A stretch of DNA of 64,000 nucleotides from Saprospiraceae bacterium (GCA_020629715.1 JAHDCU010000010.1:107946-171945); one strand, 5' to 3'. Shown: positions 52,604 through 62,240, counted from the first letter of the stretch. The notes: generated by a model not told the origin, from the sequence alone. A program made the numbers and translations.

Positions 52604-55417
52604 ATGAAATTGTCTTTTGCCTACTATTTCTCAAAAACTACTTTTAATAATTTGGGCTACTTCAGCGGTCTACTTAAAAGCGCATGTTTATTGTTTGTCT
52701 TGATGGCATATAATAGTAGCATGTTTGCTCAGGACTTAGATCCCAATTTACCTCCAGGTGGTAATTTTGATCTTACTTATTGGAAGCTTACTAGACCCAA
52801 TCAGCAAGAGCGAGATGCTGATCAACTATCCACGGGGTATTTTAAGGAAGGAGAGTTCTATACTGACCCTGTTTCAGGAGCTATGGTATTTTGGTGTCCT
52901 AACGATGGTGCTACAGGTGGCAGTACTTATCCCAGAAACGAGTTAAGAGAGATGATGCGTAGATTGGATACCAGCATCCCTACCAAAGGAATTAATAAAA
53001 ATAACTGGGTGTTTTCTTCATCAACAATGGCTAATCAAGAGGCTGCAGGTGGGGTAGATGGTGTGATGACTGCTACAGTGGCGGTAGATCACGTATCCCT
53101 AACCTCTGATGAATCGCGTAAAGTGGGACGTACCATAATTGGTCAAATACATGCTTCCGATGATGAGCCATGCAGACTGTATTATCGAAAATTACCTAAC
53201 CATACCAAAGGATCTATCTACGTGGCACATGAACCTACCACGAGTTCTGAGCAATGGTATGATATGATAGGTAGTAGAGATGATGGCGCTTCAGATCCTG
53301 AAGATGGTATTGCACTCGGAGAGAAGTTTAGCTATGAAATAAAAGCAATAGGAAATGCTCTTACGGTCACCATCATGCGCGATGGTAAAGATGATGTGGT
53401 CCAAGAAATTGATATGACCAATAGCGGTTTCGCCGATGATTGGATGTACTTCAAAGCTGGAAACTATAATCAGAATAATGCGGGTGACCCAGATGAATAT
53501 GCTCAGGTATCTTTCTTTGCATTGGATGTAAAGCATTTTGCCCCTACACCGCCTTCATCGTATGATGCACCTTCGGATATACCAAGATTTCAACCCTTTT
53601 TAGCTGAATGTAAACTACAGGCACCTACAAGCTCTACACAAGCACAGAATGACGTGTTGAATGATGGATATACCCATCCACAATACTTTTACGTTGTTGA
53701 TGGTGACAAGATACGTTTCAATCAATCAGGTGATAGCCGTAGAACGGAGCTGCGAAATGAAACAAACTGGGACTTGACTCAGTCCAATAGATCTTTGCAT
53801 GGTCGACTTGATATTGTAGAGCAGACTTGTGATCAGGTGACGGTGTTACAGATTCACGATGATGCCAATGCAGGTGATGGACCTAATAAGCCATTGCTAA
53901 GAATTTATAAGCATAATGCCAAAGATCCTATAAATCATATATGGGCAGCTATCAAAACAAATGAAGGAGGTATAGCTACTGAACATGTGTTGTTAGGAGA
54001 AGATCCGGGTGGATATTTTAATTGTGATATTCGACTAGTGGATGGTCGTATGATCATAGATTTTGAGGGTGACGAAAAAGTCAATAGAGATGTTTCATTT
54101 TGGACCTGGCCTAGCTATTGGAAAGCTGGAGTTTATCTCCAAGATAGTGGAGAGGCCACCGCGCATTTCGACGAGTTATTTGAAGAGGATGGTTCACCGC
54201 AGAACTATTTTCCATCTATTGAAATCATATCTCCATCCAATGATGAAAATTTTATCCCAGGAAGTGATATTACCATTGATGTAGAAGCTACGGACTCTGA
54301 CGGTACGATTACTAAAGTTGAATTTTTTGAAGGTGGTATCAATAAACTTGGAGAGGCAACGACTGCTCCATATTCTTTTACATGGACAGGCGCTGCAGAA
54401 GGTGCATATACGCTTACGGCTAGAGCTACCGATAATGAAGGAGGATCCAAGACCTCCTTAAGTACTAAGATCACAGTAGCTGATCAAGTAGATGTTACAG
54501 GGGTTTCTTTTGATAATCCAGGACCTTTTGCAGTCGGTGCTAGTGCTCAGTTTGAAGCGTTCGTATCTCCAAGTACAGCTACGAATCAAAACTATGAATT
54601 TGAATCCGATGACGCCAGCATAGCCACAATCACGAGTGAAGGTTTCTTTACTGCAGTATCTGAAGGGACGGTTACTATCATAGCCACATCAGCAGAGGGA
54701 GGATTTACAGAATCTAAAGAGGTACGAGTACTTAATTTGTCAACAAAGTTTAACTGGGCCTTGCAACAGCCAATTGAAGGTACTGGTATTCCAGATGGTG
54801 GCAATGTACCGACTAATTTGGTAGATGATAATACCAATACACGATGGTCTGTCAAAGTTTTTCCACAGTCAGCAACAGTTGATTTAGGAGGTTTCATCAA
54901 AATAGATCAGACAGAAGTTACTTGCTATGAAAATAGAGCATATCAATATATTTTAGAGGGAGCCATAGAAGAGGAAGGACCTTACTTTATATTGGTTGAT
55001 CGATCCAATAATATACTCCAGGGTACTCCTACTACACCTATTATCAATGTGGTGGACGAGGTAGAAGCAAGATTCGTCAGAATAACCGTCTTTGGTGCTG
55101 CAGAGTATACGGGAGAGTGGGTAAGTCTTACAGAGTTGAGAGTATTTGGTGAGGGTGAAAGAATATTTTCTAGTGTTGACAATTACTATGATGAAAACGT
55201 ACGAATCTCACCTAATCCAGCATCTTCATACATCCATTTTGAGGGAATCGAGGGATATGAATCCATTACGATCTTCGATCAGTCAGGTAAACGGTTAGCT
55301 CAAAGATCGGCTATTGGATTAAATACCTTCGACGTCAGTACTCTGGTGGCAGGTTGTTATTTGATCAAACTGGAAGGCAAAGATAAGACTCATGTGAGCA
55401 GGTTAATTAAACACTAG
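52604..55417 (+). CDS. secreted multidomain alginate lyase (PL7-PL7) with Ig-like and discoidin domains and T9SS tag
   Basis: A 937-residue secreted enzyme. A signal peptide ends at SSMFAQ (about residue 43). Two PL7 lyase modules follow. The first (about 45-310) has Arg111 in RNELRE, Gln181-Ile-His183 and Tyr288 in YFKAGNYNQ. The second (about 330-525) has Arg380 in RRTELR, Gln416-Ile-His418 and Tyr511 in YWKAGVYLQ. They differ in spacing and belong to different PL7 subgroups. Next are an Ig-like domain (to about 625), a Big_2-like domain (to about 710), a discoidin/F5-8C-like module (about 720-850), and a type A sorting domain (RISPNPASS). I chose the ATG at 52604. A start at 52526 would lengthen the signal region by 26 residues. 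Confidence 0.88.
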   Translation: MKLSFAYYFSKTTFNNLGYFSGLLKSACLLFVLMAYNSSMFAQDLDPNLPPGGNFDLTYWKLTRPNQQERDADQLSTGYFKEGEFYTDPVSGAMVFWCPNDGATGGSTYPRNELREMMRRLDTSIPTKGINKNNWVFSSSTMANQEAAGGVDGVMTATVAVDHVSLTSDESRKVGRTIIGQIHASDDEPCRLYYRKLPNHTKGSIYVAHEPTTSSEQWYDMIGSRDDGASDPEDGIALGEKFSYEIKAIGNALTVTIMRDGKDDVVQEIDMTNSGFADDWMYFKAGNYNQNNAGDPDEYAQVSFFALDVKHFAPTPPSSYDAPSDIPRFQPFLAECKLQAPTSSTQAQNDVLNDGYTHPQYFYVVDGDKIRFNQSGDSRRTELRNETNWDLTQSNRSLHGRLDIVEQTCDQVTVLQIHDDANAGDGPNKPLLRIYKHNAKDPINHIWAAIKTNEGGIATEHVLLGEDPGGYFNCDIRLVDGRMIIDFEGDEKVNRDVSFWTWPSYWKAGVYLQDSGEATAHFDELFEEDGSPQNYFPSIEIISPSNDENFIPGSDITIDVEATDSDGTITKVEFFEGGINKLGEATTAPYSFTWTGAAEGAYTLTARATDNEGGSKTSLSTKITVADQVDVTGVSFDNPGPFAVGASAQFEAFVSPSTATNQNYEFESDDASIATITSEGFFTAVSEGTVTIIATSAEGGFTESKEVRVLNLSTKFNWALQQPIEGTGIPDGGNVPTNLVDDNTNTRWSVKVFPQSATVDLGGFIKIDQTEVTCYENRAYQYILEGAIEEEGPYFILVDRSNNILQGTPTTPIINVVDEVEARFVRITVFGAAEYTGEWVSLTELRVFGEGERIFSSVDNYYDENVRISPNPASSYIHFEGIEGYESITIFDQSGKRLAQRSAIGLNTFDVSTLVAGCYLIKLEGKDKTHVSRLIKH

Positions 55418-55432
55418 TTTTAGCATCATGAG

Positions 55433-55459
55433 ATCCTTCAAATCCATTGTCTGAAGGAT
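55433..55459 (+). terminator. hairpin between PL7-PL7 and PL6 genes
   Basis: ATCCTTCA (55433-55440) and TGAAGGAT (55452-55459) form an 8-bp stem. No T-run follows, so partial read-through to the PL6 gene is expected. Confidence 0.4.
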
Positions 55460-55489
55460 TCAGAATTGCTAAAATATAAACGTACCCGA

Positions 55490-57424
55490 ATGAGGTTTAT
55501 ACTTTCGTTTTGCTTTTTTCTATGCACCCTTTTTGTAAATGCACAATCCAGCTATCTGGTTACCTCAGCTACAGAATTCAATGCTGCACAAGACCAAGCT
55601 AGCTTTGGAGATACTATAGTTTGGGCATCTGGGACTTATCTGAATATCCGCATGGATATCAATAAGGACGGTTTAATAATTACTGCAGATACTTTGGGGA
55701 CTGTTTTATTTTCAGGCGTATCTAGGACCATTATTAAAGCAAGTAATATTACCTTTTCAGGCTTTCAATATATCGGAGGTTTTATTGGAAACCTAGATGT
55801 CATTAGGGTTTATGGAAGCGATATTTTGATAAGTCATATCAATATTCAGAATTACACGAGCTTCAAGTATTTACGTGTTTATGAAAACTCAAGAAGAACG
55901 ACGATTAGCTACTGTAATTTTGAAAATAGAGTCAATCTAGACGATCAAAATATTTTATCTATTCTGGTGGGAAGTGAGCCTGGATATCATAAGATTCAAC
56001 ATTGTTCGTTCAAAAACTTTAGAGGCGTTGGACTTGATGAGGGCATAGAGCCTATCAGGATTGGGGTGAGCTCTCAGGGAGATTTAGATAGCCGAACATT
56101 AGTCGAATATTGTTATTTCACGATGTGCAATGGTGATGGTGAAATTATATCGCATAAGTCACGTCAAAATGTATATCGATACAACACTTTTGAAAATAAT
56201 CCAGTATCAGAATTGGTGCTCAGACATGGTGATGAGGGAATAGTATATGGTAATTTTTTTATCAATGGGATGGGAGGTATTAGGATCAGGGAAGGTTCAA
56301 AGCACTTCATCTACAATAACTACTTTCAAGATCTAGATCGAAGATCAATTTGGTTAATGAATGACCCAGCAGATCCACTTTCAGATATTCATATTTATCA
56401 TAATACCTTTACTAATACTGAAGAAGTAAGACTAGGAGGTTCTAGTGGTAATCCTCCTTCCAATGTGATCATGACCAACAATGTATTCGCTTATCCATCG
56501 GATCGACTCTTCAGTGAAGAAAATGACAATGTCACTTGGAATAATAACCTGTCTTTTGGAAATCTAGGAATCAATCTACCAGCGACAGGTCTCTCTGAAT
56601 TGGATCCTGGATTGTATGAAAATCAAGATGGATATTTTCAACCGCTAGAAGATAGTCCTCTATTGGAGGCATCAAGTGGTGATTACCCAGAAGTACCGCT
56701 TTATCCAGCTATGGAATATGATCACGAGATATTATTCGATCTTATGCAAGAAGATCGTCCTGAGAATGAAAACGATCAAGCAATAGGTGCATCGGAGTTC
56801 TCAGAATCTGTATTAGTAAAACCACATGCAACAAAGACTAATACTGGACCTTCATACTTATTTAATAATCTTGTTAATTATCTCACTGCAAATGCATCGC
56901 AGCTCTATGTAAATGGCACTGGAGAGAATAGACAAATAAACATTTCCAGTAATATAGACTGGACCGTATCAACAAGTGACGAATGGATCTCTACAGACTT
57001 AACATCAGGTTCAGGAGGAGCTCTTTTGGATATCATGATAGATGCAAATACCACAACTACCAATAGATCAGGAACATTGACACTTTTAGGTGGAGCGCAG
57101 AGCTATACCATCACCATATTTCAAGACGCTGGCGATGTGGTCAACATAGAAGAAGTTCTTACTAATGATATCGTATTGTATCCAAATCCAGCAGATAATA
57201 ATCTAAGCATCAATAATTTATCGTCAGGAGTAGAAGAATGTACTATAGAAATTATGGATGCAAAAGGAGTTCGTAGGTTTTTAGAGGATGCACTTATCGT
57301 TCAGAATAAAATCAACATTGATCTGGGTGAATTAGGACAAGGACTTTACATACTTAAGATCAAGTTTGCTGATAGATACCTTAAAGACGATCAAGAAATA
57401 GTGATGAAATTTTTGAAAAATTAA
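55490..57424 (+). CDS. PL6 family alginate lyase (chondroitinase-B fold) with BACON-like domain and T9SS tag
   Basis: A 644-residue secreted lyase. Residues 1-19 are a signal peptide. Residues about 20-430 form a PL6 right-handed beta-helix, with the catalytic Lys223 in GDGEIISHKS and Arg245 in VLRHGD, and GGIRIREGSKHFIYNNYF after them. PL6 enzymes cleave MG blocks or poly-G alginate, and some release monomers. Residues about 460-550 resemble a BACON-type beta-sandwich (DWTVSTSDEWIST), and the last 85 residues are a type A sorting domain (VLYPNPADN). I chose ATG 55490 for its clean signal peptide. A TTG at 55466 would add eight charged residues. It follows the PL7-PL7 gene and likely shares its regulation. 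Confidence 0.9.
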   Translation: MRFILSFCFFLCTLFVNAQSSYLVTSATEFNAAQDQASFGDTIVWASGTYLNIRMDINKDGLIITADTLGTVLFSGVSRTIIKASNITFSGFQYIGGFIGNLDVIRVYGSDILISHINIQNYTSFKYLRVYENSRRTTISYCNFENRVNLDDQNILSILVGSEPGYHKIQHCSFKNFRGVGLDEGIEPIRIGVSSQGDLDSRTLVEYCYFTMCNGDGEIISHKSRQNVYRYNTFENNPVSELVLRHGDEGIVYGNFFINGMGGIRIREGSKHFIYNNYFQDLDRRSIWLMNDPADPLSDIHIYHNTFTNTEEVRLGGSSGNPPSNVIMTNNVFAYPSDRLFSEENDNVTWNNNLSFGNLGINLPATGLSELDPGLYENQDGYFQPLEDSPLLEASSGDYPEVPLYPAMEYDHEILFDLMQEDRPENENDQAIGASEFSESVLVKPHATKTNTGPSYLFNNLVNYLTANASQLYVNGTGENRQINISSNIDWTVSTSDEWISTDLTSGSGGALLDIMIDANTTTTNRSGTLTLLGGAQSYTITIFQDAGDVVNIEEVLTNDIVLYPNPADNNLSINNLSSGVEECTIEIMDAKGVRRFLEDALIVQNKINIDLGELGQGLYILKIKFADRYLKDDQEIVMKFLKN

Positions 57425-57659
57425 CTTTTCATTTACGTTATTAGTCATTATCTCGATTCTGCAAGCTTTAAAATCGAATTATGCATTTGAGTATTCAAAT
57501 ACATAACGGGTGATTGACTTCTAGGAGTTTATCATCAATATAGTTAAAACCAATTTGGTGAAATTCAATGATTTCATCTACCCACTAGGAGGATTCTTCA
57601 ATTCTAATGAATACGCAAGGTTAAAATTGTAAAAGTTTAGAAAGCTTAAATTTTGATGT

Positions 57660-59279
57660 CTATTTACTTACTCGAGTTACCCATCTTCCATCAACCTGTT
57701 CTACCTGAATGATATAGATCCCAGGTGTAAGTTGATTGAATCCGTTGATGGTCAATTGATTTGAGGAAATAGTAGAGACCTCAGAGCTGATAAGTTCACC
57801 AGCCATACTAAATATTTGAATTCGACAAGCTTCATTTTTCCAATCATTGGATTCCATATGTAATTGATCTACCACAGGATTAGGATAGGTTTTGATGAAG
57901 CTCGGTTTTATATTCTTGGTGGCAGTAGGCTCACCTTCTCCATAAACTCGTATATAGTCAATCTCCATAGTACTCTGTTGGAAATTGGGAGAGATATCGG
58001 GTAGTATAGCAATATTGAACAGAAAGTACATTTCGGCATCAAATGGCCACGTATCTAGATTTTTATCATCAGGATCATAAGTAAAGTGGATATTACCATC
58101 TACACTGAACACCAACTCTTCTGGTGTCCAGAGTAGTTCATAATCATGAAAATCAGTGCTTACCGTTTCGATATACTGTCCTCCATGATTTACGGTTCCG
58201 CCAAAGCTTGATGGAGTATGTGTTGCACTAGATACATAGTTTTGATTAGAGCCCCAGTGCTCCATAATATCAATCTCTCCACATTGTGGCCAAGACGTAG
58301 TACCATATCCTTCTTGCTCCCAGTAGGCACCATTTTCAGTAATATTTTTCCCTAGCATCCACAAAGCTGGCCATGTGCCCGGACCGCTAGGTAATTTAGC
58401 TCGGATCTCTACACGACCATATTGGAAGGCATATTTAGAGTTGAGACGAGCAGATGTATGATTTTTAGTGATTCCTTGATCTGAAAACTGTTCTTTTCGA
58501 GCAATAATTTTGAGGACTCCATCTTCCACAATTATATTTTCAGTACGATCAGTATAGTGTTGGATCTCACCATTAAACCAGCTATTGCCTTGAGGTATGA
58601 TCGTCTGAGCAAACCATTTTTCATCATCCAATGCTCCATCTTCATCAAATTCATCTGACCAGATAAGGCGATCATATACTGGATCTGCTTCTATGGTGCC
58701 GCTGTACCGGACATCGTCAAGAAAAGCCAATACTTCATGGTTATTATTTTCGCCATTTACTTGAATGACGATGCGATTAAAATCAGTACGTTCGGTTGGA
58801 TTGGCAGAAGTAGGATCAAAATTGATATAACTATCACTGCCGAAGTCAAACTCTACAGTTTGCCAAGTGTCAAGGCTTATAGGTTTGATGATTTCACATT
58901 GTGTAGTCCATGGAGTAGGAGAGTTGCCATTCTGTAGTTTGAGTGATACTTGATTAGGTGCATTTCCTGTGATATCTGATGATGGTACATAGATCTTGAG
59001 AGAGAAATTATTCTCTGTTCGTAAGTCAAAAAACTTATCAATCTGGAATCGGACGTTAGCGTATTGCCCTCCTACATCATGATATGCAAGCACAGTACTG
59101 GAGCCGTTGAAAGCGTCTATATGTAAGTTTGGAAATGCCGTATCAATATTGCAAGCATCTCCAAACCAATTGGTAATGGTACCAGTACCTTCGAAGTCAT
59201 CAAATACTTCCTCGGTCTGTGCACTTATGGTGGTTACCCAACATATTAAAATGAAAACAGCAACATTAATAAATTTCAT
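57660..59279 (-). CDS. GH16 family beta-glucanase with N-terminal carbohydrate-binding-like domain and T9SS tag
   Basis: A 539-residue secreted glycoside hydrolase. Residues 1-20 are a signal peptide. Residues about 22-195 are a beta-sandwich domain resembling a carbohydrate-binding module (FDDFEGTGTITNWFGD). Residues about 205-455 are GH16, with DEFDEDGALDDEKW and the catalytic motif EIDIME (Glu335, Asp337, Glu340), consistent with a laminarinase-type enzyme. The last 80 residues (KTYPNPVVDQL) are a type A sorting domain. It is convergent with the PL6 gene and has no operator of the alginate type upstream. It probably acts on beta-1,3-glucan such as laminarin. The precise substrate is inferred. 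Confidence 0.9.
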   Translation of the reverse strand: MKFINVAVFILICWVTTISAQTEEVFDDFEGTGTITNWFGDACNIDTAFPNLHIDAFNGSSTVLAYHDVGGQYANVRFQIDKFFDLRTENNFSLKIYVPSSDITGNAPNQVSLKLQNGNSPTPWTTQCEIIKPISLDTWQTVEFDFGSDSYINFDPTSANPTERTDFNRIVIQVNGENNNHEVLAFLDDVRYSGTIEADPVYDRLIWSDEFDEDGALDDEKWFAQTIIPQGNSWFNGEIQHYTDRTENIIVEDGVLKIIARKEQFSDQGITKNHTSARLNSKYAFQYGRVEIRAKLPSGPGTWPALWMLGKNITENGAYWEQEGYGTTSWPQCGEIDIMEHWGSNQNYVSSATHTPSSFGGTVNHGGQYIETVSTDFHDYELLWTPEELVFSVDGNIHFTYDPDDKNLDTWPFDAEMYFLFNIAILPDISPNFQQSTMEIDYIRVYGEGEPTATKNIKPSFIKTYPNPVVDQLHMESNDWKNEACRIQIFSMAGELISSEVSTISSNQLTINGFNQLTPGIYIIQVEQVDGRWVTRVSK

Positions 59280-59456
59280 GCGGTAAATATATTATTCAAA
59301 TCTTCATTGCATGGAAGGAGTTAACCCTTTAATTTTTAAATTTTCAAAGGAAGTTGTTATGGCTTCTTCAATTTATTGTTATCACAGCTTTAATGACAAA
59401 TGAAAATGGTAAGGCTTTGATCATAAGACCTTTAAAATGGGGTCATAGTCCACCGT

Positions 59457-59464
59457 TATCTTTG
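59457..59464 (+). promoter_or_regulatory. putative -7 element of the metallophosphoesterase operon
   Basis: TATCTTTG matches TAnnTTTG 23 bp before the ATG. No clear -33 TTG at the expected distance. Confidence 0.45.
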
Positions 59465-59487
59465 TTATATATAAATAATTTTTATAT

Positions 59488-60306
59488 ATGTCTAGAAGAA
59501 CTGTAGAGTTGGTCGTTATTTCGGATGTACATTTAGGCACTTTTGGCTTACATGCTGACGAGTTATTGAAATATTTGAAGTCTATCAAACCTGATATGCT
59601 GATACTTAATGGAGACATTATAGATATCTGGAATTTTAAAAAGCGGTTCTTTCCGAAGAAACATCTGCGTATTATCTACGAGTTGATCAAGCTTTCTCAG
59701 AAAGGAACTAAAGTAATTTACCTAACGGGTAATCATGATGATTTACTACGAACTTTTGGAAGAAGTAATTTTGGAAGTATCAAGCTTCGTGATCATTTAA
59801 AAATTGACATCAAAGGTAAGAGGTACTGGTTTTTTCATGGTGATATATTTGATCGATCGATACAGCAGACTAAATGGTTGGCAAAGCTTGGTGGGAAAGG
59901 TTATGACTTTCTCATTTATATCAATAGGCTATTTAATCGTCTTGCGAAATTCTATGGCAGAGCACCATTTTCTTTTTCGGCAAAAATCAAGAATAACGTA
60001 AAAAAGGCTGTAAAGTATATTTCAGATTTTGAACAAGCAGCTTGTGATGTTGCATGCGATCAAGGTTTTGATTTTGTGGTATGTGGTCATATACATATGC
60101 CTATCATTAAGACGATACGACATTCCAAGAAAAATAAATTTGTGAAGTATATGAATAGTGGTGACTGGGTTGAAAATCTCTCCGCACTTGAATTTGATGG
60201 TGAAATATGGAAAATATTTAGATACTATGAGCCTGAATTACAGCTAAGACTCAAGAAAATCAAATCCATAAAGGAGCTCAAAGTTCCTGCACCCGCATTC
60301 AACTAA
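59488..60306 (+). CDS. metallophosphoesterase (LpxH-like UDP-2,3-diacylglucosamine diphosphatase)
   Basis: A 272-residue calcineurin-like phosphoesterase. Metal motifs are DVH (Asp13, His15), GDIID (Asp43, Asp46-47 region), GNHD at 81-84, HGDIFD and a C-terminal GHIHMP. These match the LpxH-like group, which hydrolyses UDP-2,3-diacylglucosamine in lipid A synthesis, although Bacteroidota often have several such paralogues with other roles. The next gene, 12 bp downstream, is a glycosyltransferase, which supports a task in lipid or envelope glycan synthesis. The active site is complete. Confidence 0.85.
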   Translation: MSRRTVELVVISDVHLGTFGLHADELLKYLKSIKPDMLILNGDIIDIWNFKKRFFPKKHLRIIYELIKLSQKGTKVIYLTGNHDDLLRTFGRSNFGSIKLRDHLKIDIKGKRYWFFHGDIFDRSIQQTKWLAKLGGKGYDFLIYINRLFNRLAKFYGRAPFSFSAKIKNNVKKAVKYISDFEQAACDVACDQGFDFVVCGHIHMPIIKTIRHSKKNKFVKYMNSGDWVENLSALEFDGEIWKIFRYYEPELQLRLKKIKSIKELKVPAPAFN

Positions 60307-60318
60307 ATATGATCTAAA

Positions 60319-61305
60319 ATGAAAATACTTTATGCAATCCAAGCCACAGGTAATGGTCATATTAGCAGGGCAATAGAAATCACTCCACATTTGCAAAAGC
60401 ACGGGGAGGTGAGTGTATTTATGAGTGGAACACAGAGTGATATCACATTTCCACATCCTATCAAGGATCAAAAATATGGCCTCAGTTTCACCTTTGGTAA
60501 AAAAGGCGGTGTGGACGTTTTAGCCACATTTAGGAGTATGAAGCCTTTAAGGTTGTTTTTTGATATTCAGAAAACTCGATTGAATGAATATGATGTAATC
60601 ATCAATGACTTCGAGCCGATCACGGCTTGGGCATGTAAACTTAGAGGAAGAAACTGTATATCCCTGAGTCATCAGGCTTCCTTTTTAAGTACAAAAACAC
60701 CACGACCTAAATCTGTTTCTAAAGCTGCGGAATTGGTTTTTGATCATTTTGCACCATCCAATAAATACATTGGTTTGCATTACCAAGCCTATGATCAGCA
60801 TATTCGAACGCCAATTATCAGATCGTCAATCAGAGAATTAAAAGTTACTTCTTGCGAGCACATCAATGTTTATCTTCCCTCTTATGGTCTTGACTATTTA
60901 TATAGCCAACTCTCAAAAGTTCAGGATATTCAATTCAAGGTATTCAGTAGGCACTGTGATAATATCCATAAACGAGCTAATATTGAATTCTATCCGACTG
61001 GAAATAGAGCTTGGCTAGAGTCACTAGCAAGTTGTCATGGGCTCATCATAGGAGCAGGTTTTGAGGGACCTAGCGAGGCGTTATACCTAGGGAAGAAGCT
61101 TTTAGTGATTCCTATGAAAAATCAATACGAGCAAAGATGTAATGCCACCGCATTGAGTCAACTAGGAGTGTGGGTGGAAGAATATGCGGATCAGCACCTA
61201 CATACAAAAATCAAACATTGGCTAAATACAGGTAGAGTCATCAAAATGGACTACCCAGAGCACTCTGAAGTTTTAGTCAAAGATTTGCTGAATATGGCTT
61301 CATAA
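60319..61305 (+). CDS. glycosyltransferase, GT-B fold (MJ1255/VC2487-like)
   Basis: A 328-residue glycosyltransferase-like protein. The N-terminal YAIQATGNGHISRAIEI is the glycine-rich donor-side loop of the UDP-glycosyltransferase/MurG type fold. IIGAGFEGPSEALYLGKKLL near residue 240 is the C-terminal sugar-nucleotide site. It belongs to a group of uncharacterized bacterial homologues of archaeal MJ1255. The donor and acceptor are unknown. The metallophosphoesterase gene immediately upstream is a common neighbour in Bacteroidota, so the two probably act on the same envelope substrate. Confidence 0.8.
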   Translation: MKILYAIQATGNGHISRAIEITPHLQKHGEVSVFMSGTQSDITFPHPIKDQKYGLSFTFGKKGGVDVLATFRSMKPLRLFFDIQKTRLNEYDVIINDFEPITAWACKLRGRNCISLSHQASFLSTKTPRPKSVSKAAELVFDHFAPSNKYIGLHYQAYDQHIRTPIIRSSIRELKVTSCEHINVYLPSYGLDYLYSQLSKVQDIQFKVFSRHCDNIHKRANIEFYPTGNRAWLESLASCHGLIIGAGFEGPSEALYLGKKLLVIPMKNQYEQRCNATALSQLGVWVEEYADQHLHTKIKHWLNTGRVIKMDYPEHSEVLVKDLLNMAS

Positions 61306-61313
61306 AGTGCTTC

Positions 61314-61784
61314 TTAGGAAAAATCAATGTCAGGATGTAGTGACAGTTTCCCATTGGACCATTCATCTTCGATAGTAGCTTTCTGCCGCTTGTAAAATTT
61401 AATGGCCTCCTTATTCCAATCTAATACTTGCCATTTCATCATGACACAATTCGTTGCTTTGGCATGTTCGATGAGTGCATCCCATAGCAACTGGCCTATG
61501 CCTTTTGATCTTTGTTTTGGATCTACCACGAAGTCCTCAAGGTACATCATTTTCCCTCTCCATGTAGAGTAGGCAAAGTAAAACAGACATATACCTAGAG
61601 CTTCTGCTTGATCATTTTTGGCAATTAAAAAATCGAAAATACCTTCTTCATAATTTTGTTCATAATCTGCGAGCGTAGCGGTCACTTGATCTTCTGCCTT
61701 TTCAAATTTTGCAAGTTCTATTACGAGCTTAAGTACCTCGCTCAGATCGTCTTTAGCACCTTTATGGATATGGATTTGACTCAT
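61314..61784 (-). CDS. GNAT family N-acetyltransferase (diamine acetyltransferase-like)
   Basis: A 156-residue acetyltransferase that transfers acetyl from acetyl-CoA to an amine. YLEDFVVDPKQRSKGIGQLL contains the Arg/Gln-x-x-Gly-x-Gly pyrophosphate loop, and the C-terminal KWQVLDWNKEAIKFYKRQKA motif is typical of the spermidine/spermine N1-acetyltransferase-like group. Substrate not determined. It is convergent with the glycosyltransferase gene, with 8 bp between them. Confidence 0.88.
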   Translation of the reverse strand: MSQIHIHKGAKDDLSEVLKLVIELAKFEKAEDQVTATLADYEQNYEEGIFDFLIAKNDQAEALGICLFYFAYSTWRGKMMYLEDFVVDPKQRSKGIGQLLWDALIEHAKATNCVMMKWQVLDWNKEAIKFYKRQKATIEDEWSNGKLSLHPDIDFS

Positions 61785-62222
61785 TGCTATAACTTTACTT
61801 CTAAGATGCTATGAAAGTACTAACTCTTATTCAAAACAGATTCAAGGAGTATTACTTATTATGTTTTCTCATCATATGTATGATAGCGTAAGTATCGCCT
61901 TATGTTTGATTCATCTGTGGAGTCTGGGCGATTTTGGCAACCAACTTTGCTAGACATTATAGTTATTTTTGATTACGTAGCGAGTTCGATTAAAAGCCTA
62001 CTTTCTAACCTTGCGATTAAATAAAAGAACTTTTCTTTGCTTTGTAAAAGTATTATTCTAAGCGTTTTCAAAATACTTCTTTGGAGTACAAGTATTGGTC
62101 ATATCGAGCATGCTATCAGCTTCAATCCGATAGACCATCGTAATAGTGATGTCATGCCTACTACTCAGCTTTATGCTCTGCGATTGCTAGATGGAGCTTT
62201 CTTATATGAACCTATGGATTTC
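61785..62222. other. intergenic stretch before IS element, no supported gene
   Basis: About 440 bp with no convincing gene, RNA or terminator. A TTG-started open frame from 62037 runs into the IS element. It has no recognizable domain, although its part before the IS could be a remnant of an interrupted coding region. Codon pattern and composition are not distinctive. Confidence 0.5.
62219..62222 (+). repeat. left target-site duplication (TTTC)
   Basis: TTTC directly before the left terminal repeat matches TTTC at 63512-63515 directly after the right one, consistent with a 4-bp duplication from insertion. Confidence 0.6.
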
Positions 62223-62240
62223 GGTATGAAGACTTCCCCA
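62223..62240 (+). repeat. left terminal inverted repeat of IS3 element
   Basis: GGTATGAAGACTTCCCCA, matching the right end with one mismatch at the fourth base. Confidence 0.8.

Noticed and set aside
57549..57559. ACCAATTTGGT inverted repeat as a third GntR operator
   Set aside because: The half-sites are in the inverse order to the TGGT-N2-ACCA sites, and it lies between convergent genes where no promoter is needed.
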